Origin: Chryseosolibacter sp964493505
GTDB taxonomy: Bacteria > Bacteroidota > Bacteroidia > Cytophagales > Cyclobacteriaceae
Length of the DNA: 64,000 bases
Reading direction: 5' to 3'
Assembly: GCA_964493505.1 (NCBI GenBank)
Contig: CAZBNP010000006.1
Location: 124,001 to 188,000 of the forward strand
The notes beneath the pieces are model-generated. The model was not told where the DNA came from, did no database searches, and saw only the letters and a list, made by a program, of their open reading frames with translations. Of this stretch, positions 53,006 through 61,545 are shown piece after piece. Each line of letters opens with the position of its first letter. Within the stretch, counting starts at the first letter, position 1. Made by a program: the position numbers and the translations under genes.

Positions 53006-53674
53006 ATGATACACAAAACCCGCGGCGTCGTTTTCAGATTTACCAGGTTTCAGGAGACTTCCATCATTGTGACGATCTTCACCGAACAATTCGGACTGCA
53101 AAGCTATATCGTCAACGGAGTGAGGAGCAAATCCGCCAGGAATAAGATTGCACTCTACCAGCCACTCACCCTTCTCAACCTCATTGTCTACCATCGGGAA
53201 AATGCGAATATCGAGCGAATCAAGGAGGTCTCCTGCTTTCATCCCTTCCGCACGCTGACTTCGGATATCAGGAAATCAACGCTGGCGATCTTCATCAACG
53301 AACTGCTGAACAAGACTGTAAAAGAAGAGAGCCACGCCGCCGAGGTATTTCAATTCATCTGCGACTCCCTCATCGCACTCGACACCCTCGACACACGGTA
53401 CGAAAATTTTCACCTGGTATTCATGCTCAAGCTATCCCGATATATCGGTTTCGGAGCGACACAGGTAAATGAGCTTGTTGGCGGCCGCGTAGCCGGAAGT
53501 GATGACGAAAGCGTGCTGCTGCAACTACTCGCCGCAGACTATCACACGCCCCTGAAGATTTCAAACGCTCAGCGGAGGTCAATTCTGGATCTACTGGTGA
53601 AGTTTTACCAGGAGCACGTTGAACAGCTCGGGGAGATCAGATCACTGCCTGTGCTGCGGGAAGTGCTGTCATAG
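53006..53674 (+). CDS. recO: DNA repair protein RecO
   Basis: Helps RecA load on SSB-coated DNA. The 222-residue protein has the OB-fold N-terminal region (TRGVVFRFTRFQETSIIVTIFTE, then GLQSYIVNGVRSKSARNKIALYQPL) followed by the helical domain. The size is at the short end, and no zinc-binding cysteines are present, as in many Bacteroidota. It is 332 bp before the ppc stretch and stands alone. Confidence 0.9.
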   Translation: MIHKTRGVVFRFTRFQETSIIVTIFTEQFGLQSYIVNGVRSKSARNKIALYQPLTLLNLIVYHRENANIERIKEVSCFHPFRTLTSDIRKSTLAIFINELLNKTVKEESHAAEVFQFICDSLIALDTLDTRYENFHLVFMLKLSRYIGFGATQVNELVGGRVAGSDDESVLLQLLAADYHTPLKISNAQRRSILDLLVKFYQEHVEQLGEIRSLPVLREVLS

Positions 53675-53750
53675 GCGCCCGCGGCCTCTGCCGTTTGTAC
53701 AACTAATTCGCGTATTCTCGCCGATCGATGTGAAGATTGCCGCTATTTGA

Positions 53751-53758
53751 TAAATTTG
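53751..53758 (+). promoter_or_regulatory. Bacteroidota -7 promoter element for ppc (TAAATTTG)
   Basis: TAAATTTG fits TAnnTTTG and ends 20 bp before the ATG at 53779. No TTG at the proper -33 distance. Confidence 0.5.
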
Positions 53759-53778
53759 CACCTACACAAACATCATAC

Positions 53779-56346
53779 ATGGTCACAAACTACAATCAGG
53801 CCGTCTCTACGCGGTATCATATCTACAATAGTCTATTCCTGAATCTCCCCTATACAGGTATATACCGCACAGGAACACTCCTGCCCCTCCTGCAGCAGTC
53901 GTGCGAAATCGGCTTTAACAACGGCAAAGACCCCAGCACCATCATTAAGAAATTTTTCAGCGATTTCGTCCCTTCGGCTTCAGAAGAGGAGTTGTTCGGA
54001 CTGCTGTTCAACTTCATTCAATATACCGAACGCCAGGTCGTGCTCTTCGACTCAATAGAAGACGCTGCTTTCTCGCAGATCAATGATCTGAACGGCAAAG
54101 GAACGCTGACCGAGCTTTTGTTACGGGCCGAGTCTGATGGCGTCATCGACGAGCTCAGGAAAAAACTGGACGACTTCAGCATCCGGATCGTTCTTACAGC
54201 CCACCCCACGCAGTTCTATCCCGGCCACGTGCTGGCTATTATCAACGATCTCGAAGAAGCAATCGGCGAGGGTAATCTCGAGCATATCAACCTCCTGTTG
54301 CGCCAGCTCGGCAAAACCGCCTTTATCAACCCTGAAAAGCCGACCCCTTACGGAGAGGCCAGTAGTCTCACCTGGTTCCTGGAGAATGTGTTTTATGAAG
54401 TGATCCCGGCGATCATTATCAAACTCATGAAAGGCCTCGGCATCGCACCCGAAGGCTGGACGAATTTCGACCTGATCAAGGTCGGGTTCTGGCCAGGTGG
54501 CGACCGTGATGGAAACCCGTATGTAACACACGAGACTAGCCTGGAAGTGGCACGCCTCCTGCAGCAAACGCTGATGCGTTGTTACTACCGCGACATACGG
54601 TTCCTGAAAAGGCGACTTACGTTTAAGGGCGTCGATCGCCTCATTGCAAAAGTTGAAAAGCACATCTATCCGATGGCCTTCGGCTCGGGAGAAGACGGTT
54701 ATAAGACGCCGTCAGACCTGTTGAATGACCTTCTGGAGGCGCGAAATTTACTCATCCAGGAACACAACGGCCTCTTCCTCGACCTGCTGGACGAATCTAT
54801 CATCAAAGTCAGAATATTCGGCTTCTACCTCGCCAGCATGGACATCCGCCAGGACAGCCGAAAACACGGTGAAGCCTGGGACGCTATCATGGAAAAGCTT
54901 GGCGCGAAAGACACCAAGCTGAAAGACTATCCCAAAGCCTCCGAAGCGGAAAAAATCAAAACCATTCTCAACCTGAAGTTCAAGCCCGACACGCTTGAAT
55001 TTGAGAATCCCTTCGTCCCCGAGTTGATGGAGAGCATTAAAGTGATCAGCAAGATCCAGCAGTTGAACGGCGTGGAAGGCTGCCATCGCTATGTGATCAG
55101 CAACTGCCAGTCGGCGCTGGACGTGATCCGGGTATATCAGCTGGCCAAGCTTTTGCTGGTAGACGGCGACGAACTGCCACTTGACATTGTACCACTCTTC
55201 GAGACCATAGACGATCTTGCAAATGCTCCCGGCGTAATGGAGGCTTTGTACAACATACCGGAATACCGCGACCACCTCAGGAGGCGCGACAACAAACAGA
55301 CCATCATGCTCGGATTCTCCGACGGAACAAAGGATGGTGGCTACCTCCGCGCCAACTGGTCGATCTTTCGCGCGAAAGAGAACCTGACGTTGCTCACCCG
55401 CGAACACGGTCTTACAGTGGTGTTCTTCGACGGACGCGGTGGCCCCCCGGCAAGAGGTGGTGGCAATACACACGACTTCTACGCTTCTCTCGGCGACACC
55501 ATCGAAGACAGGGAAGTTCAGGTCACGGTACAGGGCCAAACCGTCAGCTCAAACTTTGGAAAGCCGGTGTCATGTATGTTTAACCTCGAGCAGTTGCTGT
55601 CTGCCGGGATCGAGAACGACGTCTTCCGCAACAAGAAGCCACTGTTAACCGACCACGAGAAGGGGCTTCTCGAAAGTCTCGCCGAGGAGGGACACCGCGC
55701 CTATCTCGACCTGAAACAACACCCCAGGTTTGTTCCCTACCTGGAAAAAGTCACACCTCTCTCGTTCTTCGGCGATATCAATATTGGCTCGAGACCGGTG
55801 AAGAGATCGCAGGGTGGGTCGCTTAAGTTTGAAGACCTTCGCGCAATCCCGTTTGTCGGATCGTGGGCGCAGATGAAACAAAATATTCCCGGATTCTACG
55901 GCGTCGGAAGTGCTATCAAACAAATGAAGGACAGCGGAAGAATGGAGGAGCTGAAAGCGCTTTACAAGCAGTCGCTCTTCTTCCGCACACTGTTGGCGAA
56001 CAGTATGATGTCGATGACAAAAAGCTACTTCCCGGCAACAGCCTACCTGGCGAAAGACGAAGAATTCGGAGAGTTCTGGAAGAAGATGGACGATGAGTTC
56101 AGCCTTTCCGTTGAAATGGTACTCGAAGTTACGGGTTTGAAGGAATTGATGGACAACAATCCTGTCAATAAGGATTCCGTAAAACTGCGCGAAAGAATCG
56201 TGCTGCCGCTCATTACTATTCAGCAGTTTGCCATTCAGCATCTGCGCGACGCCGAAAGTGCCGACAAACCCTCCAGCGACGTGTATAAGAAGCTTGTGCT
56301 GCGATGCATGTTCGGGATTATCAATGCGGCGAGAAACTCGGCTTAA
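53779..56346 (+). CDS. ppc: Phosphoenolpyruvate carboxylase
   Basis: Fixes bicarbonate onto PEP to give oxaloacetate, an anaplerotic step. The 855-residue protein has the catalytic IVLTAHPTQ (near residue 150), GGDRDGNPYVT and the C-terminal half with IMLGFSDGTKDGGYL. The glycine-rich loop reads FFDGRGGPPARGGGNTH where classical enzymes have FHGRGG, with Asp instead of His. The ATG at 53779 is chosen because it follows the -7 box; the frame extends to a TTG at 53737. It is monocistronic. Confidence 0.96.
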   Translation: MVTNYNQAVSTRYHIYNSLFLNLPYTGIYRTGTLLPLLQQSCEIGFNNGKDPSTIIKKFFSDFVPSASEEELFGLLFNFIQYTERQVVLFDSIEDAAFSQINDLNGKGTLTELLLRAESDGVIDELRKKLDDFSIRIVLTAHPTQFYPGHVLAIINDLEEAIGEGNLEHINLLLRQLGKTAFINPEKPTPYGEASSLTWFLENVFYEVIPAIIIKLMKGLGIAPEGWTNFDLIKVGFWPGGDRDGNPYVTHETSLEVARLLQQTLMRCYYRDIRFLKRRLTFKGVDRLIAKVEKHIYPMAFGSGEDGYKTPSDLLNDLLEARNLLIQEHNGLFLDLLDESIIKVRIFGFYLASMDIRQDSRKHGEAWDAIMEKLGAKDTKLKDYPKASEAEKIKTILNLKFKPDTLEFENPFVPELMESIKVISKIQQLNGVEGCHRYVISNCQSALDVIRVYQLAKLLLVDGDELPLDIVPLFETIDDLANAPGVMEALYNIPEYRDHLRRRDNKQTIMLGFSDGTKDGGYLRANWSIFRAKENLTLLTREHGLTVVFFDGRGGPPARGGGNTHDFYASLGDTIEDREVQVTVQGQTVSSNFGKPVSCMFNLEQLLSAGIENDVFRNKKPLLTDHEKGLLESLAEEGHRAYLDLKQHPRFVPYLEKVTPLSFFGDINIGSRPVKRSQGGSLKFEDLRAIPFVGSWAQMKQNIPGFYGVGSAIKQMKDSGRMEELKALYKQSLFFRTLLANSMMSMTKSYFPATAYLAKDEEFGEFWKKMDDEFSLSVEMVLEVTGLKELMDNNPVNKDSVKLRERIVLPLITIQQFAIQHLRDAESADKPSSDVYKKLVLRCMFGIINAARNSA

Positions 56347-56462
56347 GGGAAACCACGATGCCGCCTCTTAAGGTGGTCATGTAGGTTACTATGGTTGATA
56401 AGGTTTGGTTACATAATGTATGTTCCGAAACCCGCCGGGTATAAGGGAAGAATAAGCCTGCC

Positions 56463-59123
56463 CTAGTCGGAGAAATTCACCGAGAGGCTCGTAGCCACGC
56501 CAATCCTGAAGCCATAGCCGACATACTTCCCGCCGCGAAAAGCAGCAGCTCCTTCAAGGCGGAAGAAACGCAGTATCCCGTCTATCGAATAGCCGAGCTC
56601 CGTGTAGTTATCGCGAACCGGCGTCGCCAGATAGTTGACAAAAACATTCTCGCGAATGCCCGTCAACCGGACAATGGGAATGGTAGTAACGAGAAACTTG
56701 CGAAACTGGTAATGAACATTTCCGGAGAAATACTGATCGTGTGTGCTGTGGAGATAGTAGTCGAGCAGCCTGAAACTCCCGACGGGGTCAGTGGTACTAA
56801 ACGGAGTCTGGTTGCCGGTGAAGTGTTTATAGTCCATAAAGAACACCCGGTCGTTGTTCAGGAACGTTCCTCCTCTCAGCCAGAACTTCAGCGACCCTCT
56901 GACACCGAGATAGAACTCGTGCTTAACACCTAGTTCGAGCCGGTCGAAGTCGACATCACTTGCCAGCACATCCCGAAATCCCTTCTGATAATCGACTGTG
57001 AATGCAGGCGACGAGCTTGGTATAGCGCGCTTCTCACCGTTCCTTATCCGGAACTTCAGCCACGGGCGCATGGAAACCCCGATCGCGCCGACAAACGCCT
57101 GGTGTCGCGGGAATCCCGTATCCTCCATCGTCTCGGCTACGGGCCGGTTTGGTGTATAGTCTTCGATACGTTTCCGGTCGATCAGCTTGTAGTCCGACTC
57201 ATTGAAGAGTTCGCGACGATCACTCAATGACCAGTTTGTCGTAACGGTAATAAAAGGATTGATCTTCCTCCTGTAGCGAACTTCTGCAAAATCGCGTTCA
57301 TACAGCTTCATGAGATTCCTCTCCAAAAACAAAGTAGTGAACGTATTGACGACCGGGAGTATGGGATTCTCGGCGTTGAACTGACTCACATATCTACCCG
57401 CATCAACATCCAGCCTGTGATTACTGTTACGCAACGACATGTTGAGGTAGCCCGACAGTTTCTCCCGCGAGAACGCATAGCGCGCCACGGGGCGGAAAGT
57501 CAGTTGTGTTCTGTTTGTGTCTTGCAGCTTAATACCGTAGGCAACGCGGTAAACCAAATTGAAACCCTCGACCGTATTGAAGCCCGGTATCGGAAAATAG
57601 ATCCGGAAGTTTGAATGCTTTCCCACCCGATAGTTATCTCCGATCAGCAGGTCCCAGGGCTGAAAACCCTTGTGCCGGGAAGGCTTCAGGGTGTCTCCTT
57701 CCTTCCGGGCTCGCTCTACCTTCGCCAGGCTGTCCGCCTTGTCATAACCCTTTATCTCTTCCATCGTCAGCGGGATCGGCCGCACGTCGGCCCAATAGAG
57801 TGAATCCTTTCTGTAAGCCGCGCTGTCGATAGAGAAATTCACATCCGACAATACTTCCGGCTCTTTCCGCTCTTTCCGCTCTTCCTTTTCATATTCCCTG
57901 ATGATCGTCTTCAGTTCCTTACGGGTGATCTCATCACCTGCCGCAAGACGTTCCTGAAGCTGAGTATTTCTATCAGGATTTTTTTTGTCGCGCGCGTGCG
58001 ACTTTTCTATTTCCTTCGCTAGCGCCTGTTCCTTCTTCTCGTCTATCACCTCCATTTCTTCCACATATATCTTCGGATTGAGCGCGATCTTGTAGTCGCT
58101 CACACCGGCGAGATAGGTGTACAGAAATTCGAACCCGAAGACTTTTCCGTTTACTTTGAACTGATGAGACACGGGAAGCCATACCTTCCCTTCGATAGGC
58201 GCGCAGGTCGATTTGATGTCTACTCCAATACCTAGCATGGAAGTGTGAAGATCGAGGCTGTGAAGGCTCCAGTCGTTTTCAACTATATTGAGAATCCCGT
58301 CAACAACCTGATCTCCCTTTGATCGGGGTGTGACACGGATCCTGCTCACCTCGTATTGTCTGTCCTTGAAAGTTCCGAGATACTCAAACCTGTAGTAAGA
58401 AAATGCCTTTGGCGAAAAAGGCGTGACTGTACCCGCGATCTCCGGTTGATAGAAACTGCCAAAGATATATCCGTTGGGCGAGGTGTTGTTGTCTTTTCCG
58501 TCGCTGCGTATTGAAATAACTTTTTCCTCGAATTTGTTTGGCCGCGTAAATTTTATTTCGCTTACCGACTCGGAGATAAAGACCCTCCCCTTTTCGATTC
58601 CCTCCTTCCTGAGTCTTCCCTTTGCCAGCCACGGAAAGTCTACGAGTTTACCCGTTCCCTTTATATACACACGCGCCGAGTACGAGTCGAGCACGTTACG
58701 GTGATAATCGGCCTTGGCAATTGCCCTGCGCATGATGCTATAGGCCGGATCCTCGTCGTTTGCGTCGACCGTAACCGACGGGAGCACGATCTCTTGCGGA
58801 GCGAGGATGATATCCAGTGATTCGAGGCCGCTTTGCACTTCGATAACGCGGACCTCAGTCTTACGACCCAGGTGTTGAAAGACGAGGTCATAGCGACCTG
58901 GTTCTAAATGAATCTCATACCTGCCTTCAGCGTTCGCCGTCGTGCCGGTTCCCCTTTGCTTGACGAAGATGGTTGCGTACGACAAAGCGTTTCCGGCCTC
59001 ATCGGAAATACCTCCCCGTACGCCGCCGGATTGACCTGCGGCCTGGGATACTGTCATGGCGAGTATGACCGTACATAAAGCAAGGGATAAGAATTCCCGA
59101 AAGCTGACATTTCTATTCCTCAC
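56463..59123 (-). CDS. DUF5686/carboxypeptidase-regulatory-like outer-membrane protein
   Basis: An 886-residue exported protein. It has a signal peptide (ALCTVILAMTVSQAAGQ), a carboxypeptidase-regulatory-like domain (GGISDEAGNALSYATIFV, about 33-115) and a large beta-rich region. This is the layout of the DUF5686 family found in Bacteroidota, whose C-terminal part is predicted to form a barrel; the C-terminus ends in alternating aromatic residues (FRIGVATSLSVNFSD). A charged stretch lies around residues 360-430 (KEQALAKEIEKSHARDKK). Function unknown; it lies 15 bp after nadD on the same strand. Confidence 0.85.
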   Translation of the reverse strand: MRNRNVSFREFLSLALCTVILAMTVSQAAGQSGGVRGGISDEAGNALSYATIFVKQRGTGTTANAEGRYEIHLEPGRYDLVFQHLGRKTEVRVIEVQSGLESLDIILAPQEIVLPSVTVDANDEDPAYSIMRRAIAKADYHRNVLDSYSARVYIKGTGKLVDFPWLAKGRLRKEGIEKGRVFISESVSEIKFTRPNKFEEKVISIRSDGKDNNTSPNGYIFGSFYQPEIAGTVTPFSPKAFSYYRFEYLGTFKDRQYEVSRIRVTPRSKGDQVVDGILNIVENDWSLHSLDLHTSMLGIGVDIKSTCAPIEGKVWLPVSHQFKVNGKVFGFEFLYTYLAGVSDYKIALNPKIYVEEMEVIDEKKEQALAKEIEKSHARDKKNPDRNTQLQERLAAGDEITRKELKTIIREYEKEERKERKEPEVLSDVNFSIDSAAYRKDSLYWADVRPIPLTMEEIKGYDKADSLAKVERARKEGDTLKPSRHKGFQPWDLLIGDNYRVGKHSNFRIYFPIPGFNTVEGFNLVYRVAYGIKLQDTNRTQLTFRPVARYAFSREKLSGYLNMSLRNSNHRLDVDAGRYVSQFNAENPILPVVNTFTTLFLERNLMKLYERDFAEVRYRRKINPFITVTTNWSLSDRRELFNESDYKLIDRKRIEDYTPNRPVAETMEDTGFPRHQAFVGAIGVSMRPWLKFRIRNGEKRAIPSSSPAFTVDYQKGFRDVLASDVDFDRLELGVKHEFYLGVRGSLKFWLRGGTFLNNDRVFFMDYKHFTGNQTPFSTTDPVGSFRLLDYYLHSTHDQYFSGNVHYQFRKFLVTTIPIVRLTGIRENVFVNYLATPVRDNYTELGYSIDGILRFFRLEGAAAFRGGKYVGYGFRIGVATSLSVNFSD

Positions 59124-59138
59124 CTAAAGGCGTTTTAG

Positions 59139-59717
59139 TTAGGGCCGGAGGAAGAATCCTTTGGCACGAATCATCTCCTCCACAGCATCCGGGACCATAT
59201 AACGCACCGACTGCTGCTTTCGTACACATTTTCGAATGAAAGTCGCCGAGATATCCAGCAAAGGGGCGTCAACCACTCTAACGTTAGGATGCGTTCTGAG
59301 CTCAGAAAGTTGCGCGCCTGGTCGGGGATAGATATAGATTCCGTAGTCTTCCAGGATTCTTTGATGGTTTTTCCACTTGACAAAATTGACCAGGTTGTCT
59401 TCACCCATAATCACCCTGAATTCCTTATCAGGATGTCGTTCGGTGAGATGAACCAGTGTATGGATCGTGTAACTTGGTTTTGGTAGATGAAACTCTATGT
59501 CAGAGGCTTCAATCTTATAGTGATCATACACCGCGGCGCGCACCATATCGTAGCGATCGAACTCGTGCAGCAATCCTCTCGCGGGCTTCAAAGGATTTTG
59601 CGGAGACACGACCATCCAGACCTTGTCGAGGTCGGTCGTTTCCGCCATGATGTTCGCGATAATCAGGTGCCCGATATGAACGGGGTTGAAAGAGCCGAAG
59701 AAGAGACCGATTTTCAA
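59139..59717 (-). CDS. nadD: Nicotinate-nucleotide adenylyltransferase
   Basis: Makes deamido-NAD from nicotinate mononucleotide and ATP. The 192-residue protein has the nucleotidyltransferase signature GSFNPVHIGHLIIAN at the N-terminus (His-x-Gly-His) and SATFIRKCVR near the C-terminus, the usual SxxxIR block. FRVIMGEDNLVNFVKWKNHQ is also typical. It follows gmk on the same strand (61 bp), a common Bacteroidota pairing. Confidence 0.95.
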   Translation of the reverse strand: MKIGLFFGSFNPVHIGHLIIANIMAETTDLDKVWMVVSPQNPLKPARGLLHEFDRYDMVRAAVYDHYKIEASDIEFHLPKPSYTIHTLVHLTERHPDKEFRVIMGEDNLVNFVKWKNHQRILEDYGIYIYPRPGAQLSELRTHPNVRVVDAPLLDISATFIRKCVRKQQSVRYMVPDAVEEMIRAKGFFLRP

Positions 59718-59778
59718 TTGCTTTACTGAGTTGGTTTCAGATTACAAGGGCTTCGTTCACTCTACCGCAGTCCGTGGA

Positions 59779-60348
59779 TCATTTCCCCACAAACTCATCA
59801 TAGAGTCGCTGCGCGTCTACCAACGACTTATCCAGATTCTCATTCACAAGAACGACGTCGAATTTATTGGCAAACTCCATTTCGAATTTAGCTTTAAACA
59901 GGCGTCGCGAAAGGCTTTCTGAAGTTTCCGTACCCCGGTCGTGCAGGCGTTCCCGGAGTACTTCAATGGACGGGACTTTGACAAATACAGCGAGTGCCTT
60001 GTCTTTAAAAAAATTCTTGAGATTCAATCCCCCCTTTACGTCGACATCAAAAATAACATCTCTTCCCTCACTCCAGATGCGCTCGATTTCCGATTTCAGC
60101 GTACCGTAAAAATTTCCTTCGTAGACTTCCTCCCATTCCACGAACTCGCCATTGTCGATTTTCCTTTTAAAGTCTTCGGGCGTAAGAAAGTAATAGTCTT
60201 TTCCATTCTGCTCCGTCCGGCCGCGTCGGTCGCGGGTAGAAGCGGAAATTGAAAACCCCAGGCTGGGATTGTTTTTGAGGAGATGTTTTACAATAGTGGT
60301 TTTTCCGGAGCCGGAAGGAGCTGAAAAAATAATTGCCTTACCAGCCAT
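59779..60348 (-). CDS. gmk: Guanylate kinase
   Basis: Phosphorylates GMP to GDP. The 189-residue protein has the P-loop FSAPSGSGKTTIV, the GMP-binding SASTRDRRGRTEQNGKDYYF, and IFDVDVKGGLNLK. The start codon directly abuts the stop of the anti-sigma gene, so the genes are probably co-transcribed. Confidence 0.97.
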   Translation of the reverse strand: MAGKAIIFSAPSGSGKTTIVKHLLKNNPSLGFSISASTRDRRGRTEQNGKDYYFLTPEDFKRKIDNGEFVEWEEVYEGNFYGTLKSEIERIWSEGRDVIFDVDVKGGLNLKNFFKDKALAVFVKVPSIEVLRERLHDRGTETSESLSRRLFKAKFEMEFANKFDVVLVNENLDKSLVDAQRLYDEFVGK

Positions 60349-60624
60349 TTAACGCGAAAGATTTTGCACGACCCGTCTTTTAATGTCTTCTACAAGTTCT
60401 TCAGGGGCGTGACTTGAACATTTGGACTTCAGCAGTTCGCGTATAGCTACCTCAAGATGGTAGTTTCTATAGCAGGGCATACAGCTTTCGAGATGAACCG
60501 TGAGGAAGTTGTCCTTTTGCTCCTGGGTTGCCTCGCCATCGAGGATCAGTTGAAGCATCTCAAGACATTCGCGCTGGTTCGGACAGTCGTGCTTCCTGTT
60601 GCCTGGTTCGGAGAGATTACTCAT
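60349..60624 (-). CDS. Zinc-finger anti-sigma factor-like protein
   Basis: A 91-residue cytoplasmic protein with the ZAS-type zinc motif HLESCMPC (His44, Cys48, Cys51), and further cysteines upstream (Cys14, Cys20). It has no membrane segment. It lies 5 bp after an ECF sigma factor gene, and such pairs are usually a sigma factor and its anti-sigma factor. Zinc loss under oxidation is a common release signal for the family, but this is inference here. Confidence 0.8.
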   Translation of the reverse strand: MSNLSEPGNRKHDCPNQRECLEMLQLILDGEATQEQKDNFLTVHLESCMPCYRNYHLEVAIRELLKSKCSSHAPEELVEDIKRRVVQNLSR

Positions 60625-60629
60625 ATAAA

Positions 60630-61217
60630 TTATGCGTTTTTATAACCCATTTTCTTTGCGTATTCACCTAATTTTTCCTTCAGAAGATTACGTGCCCGAT
60701 GCAGACGGCTTCTGACCGTACCGATCGGTATATCGAGAATCTTTGCCATTTCTTCATACTTGAACCCCTCCAGATCACACAATATAATCACCGTTCTGAA
60801 ATCAACATCAAGTGAGTTAAGTGCAATTGAGATCTCATCCCCGATCATATCCTGAAGCGCCTCCACACGGAGATCGGGTGTTATTTGTCGGTCAACGTCT
60901 TCGGAGTTATAAAAAGTTTCAACTTCCTGATAATCGACTTTCGAAGGCTCTTTGCTCTTCTTGCGATAATCATTAATGAAGCTATTCTTTAAAATCCTGA
61001 ACAGCCAGGCTTTTGCATTAGTTCCTTGCTGAAACGAATCTATAAACCGGAACGCTTTCAAATAAGTGTCCTGCAGAAGATCCTTCGCGTCATCTCCATC
61101 GAGGGTTAACCTGTAGGCAAAGTTATACATGGAGTTTATATGGGGCATAAACTCCTGATTGAAAATATCTAGCTTCGCTTTCTCCGAATACTGCTGACGG
61201 ATAACCTCTTCTTCCAT
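60630..61217 (-). CDS. ECF-type RNA polymerase sigma factor
   Basis: A 195-residue sigma-70 family protein without regions 1 and 3. Region 2 contains DGDDAKDLLQDTYLKAFRFID and the nearby WLFRILKNSFINDYRKKSKEP; region 4 contains LCDLEGFKYEEMAKILDIP followed by GTVRSRLHRARNLLKEKL. I chose the ATG at 61217; the frame extends to 61244. The anti-sigma-like gene, gmk and nadD follow on the same strand, so the pair may be expressed with nucleotide-metabolism genes. Confidence 0.93.
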   Translation of the reverse strand: MEEEVIRQQYSEKAKLDIFNQEFMPHINSMYNFAYRLTLDGDDAKDLLQDTYLKAFRFIDSFQQGTNAKAWLFRILKNSFINDYRKKSKEPSKVDYQEVETFYNSEDVDRQITPDLRVEALQDMIGDEISIALNSLDVDFRTVIILCDLEGFKYEEMAKILDIPIGTVRSRLHRARNLLKEKLGEYAKKMGYKNA

Positions 61218-61545
61218 AACTCGTAAAAATAGTGAAAAAACCAATTAAACTACTGCTCCCTCCGAACCGCGCCTGCTGATTCCAGTGCAAAAAGAATACC
61301 GCGCATCGCCGTGTGAACCTTTTATCGCAATATCCGTGCGAGGAGCAATTCTGTGTTAAATACACGCCTTTTGGCCGGATTCTGACGCCATACCGCCTAT
61401 TTACCGGACATTATTACCGATTAACTGACGCTTGAATTCACATTTGAGAAGCGAGTATATCAATTGGGAGGTGCCTGTCCGACAATCGCGGACAGGCACC
61501 TGATATTATCGCCCGTATTCATCCCGATTCGCGTAACCCCAACGA
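61218..61545. other. Intergenic region between the sigma factor and the VWA protein gene
   Basis: This 328-bp gap holds no convincing gene. A near-consensus -7 box (TATTTTTA on the minus strand, 61224-61231) lies just before the sigma factor start. A perfect 13-bp palindrome lies at 61469-61501. The rest shows no repeat or RNA structure I can support. Confidence 0.5.
61469..61501. repeat. Perfect 13-bp palindrome, REP-like or terminator
   Basis: AGGTGCCTGTCCG (61469-61481) and CGGACAGGCACCT (61489-61501) are exact reverse complements around a 7-nt loop. It lies 45 bp downstream of the stop of the VWA protein gene (minus strand) and lacks a U-run, so it may be a terminator hairpin or a repetitive extragenic palindrome. 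Confidence 0.75.

Noticed and set aside
54748..55539. A 263-residue minus-strand open frame within ppc
   Set aside because: It is antisense to well-conserved PEP carboxylase sequence and has no recognisable domain or start signal.
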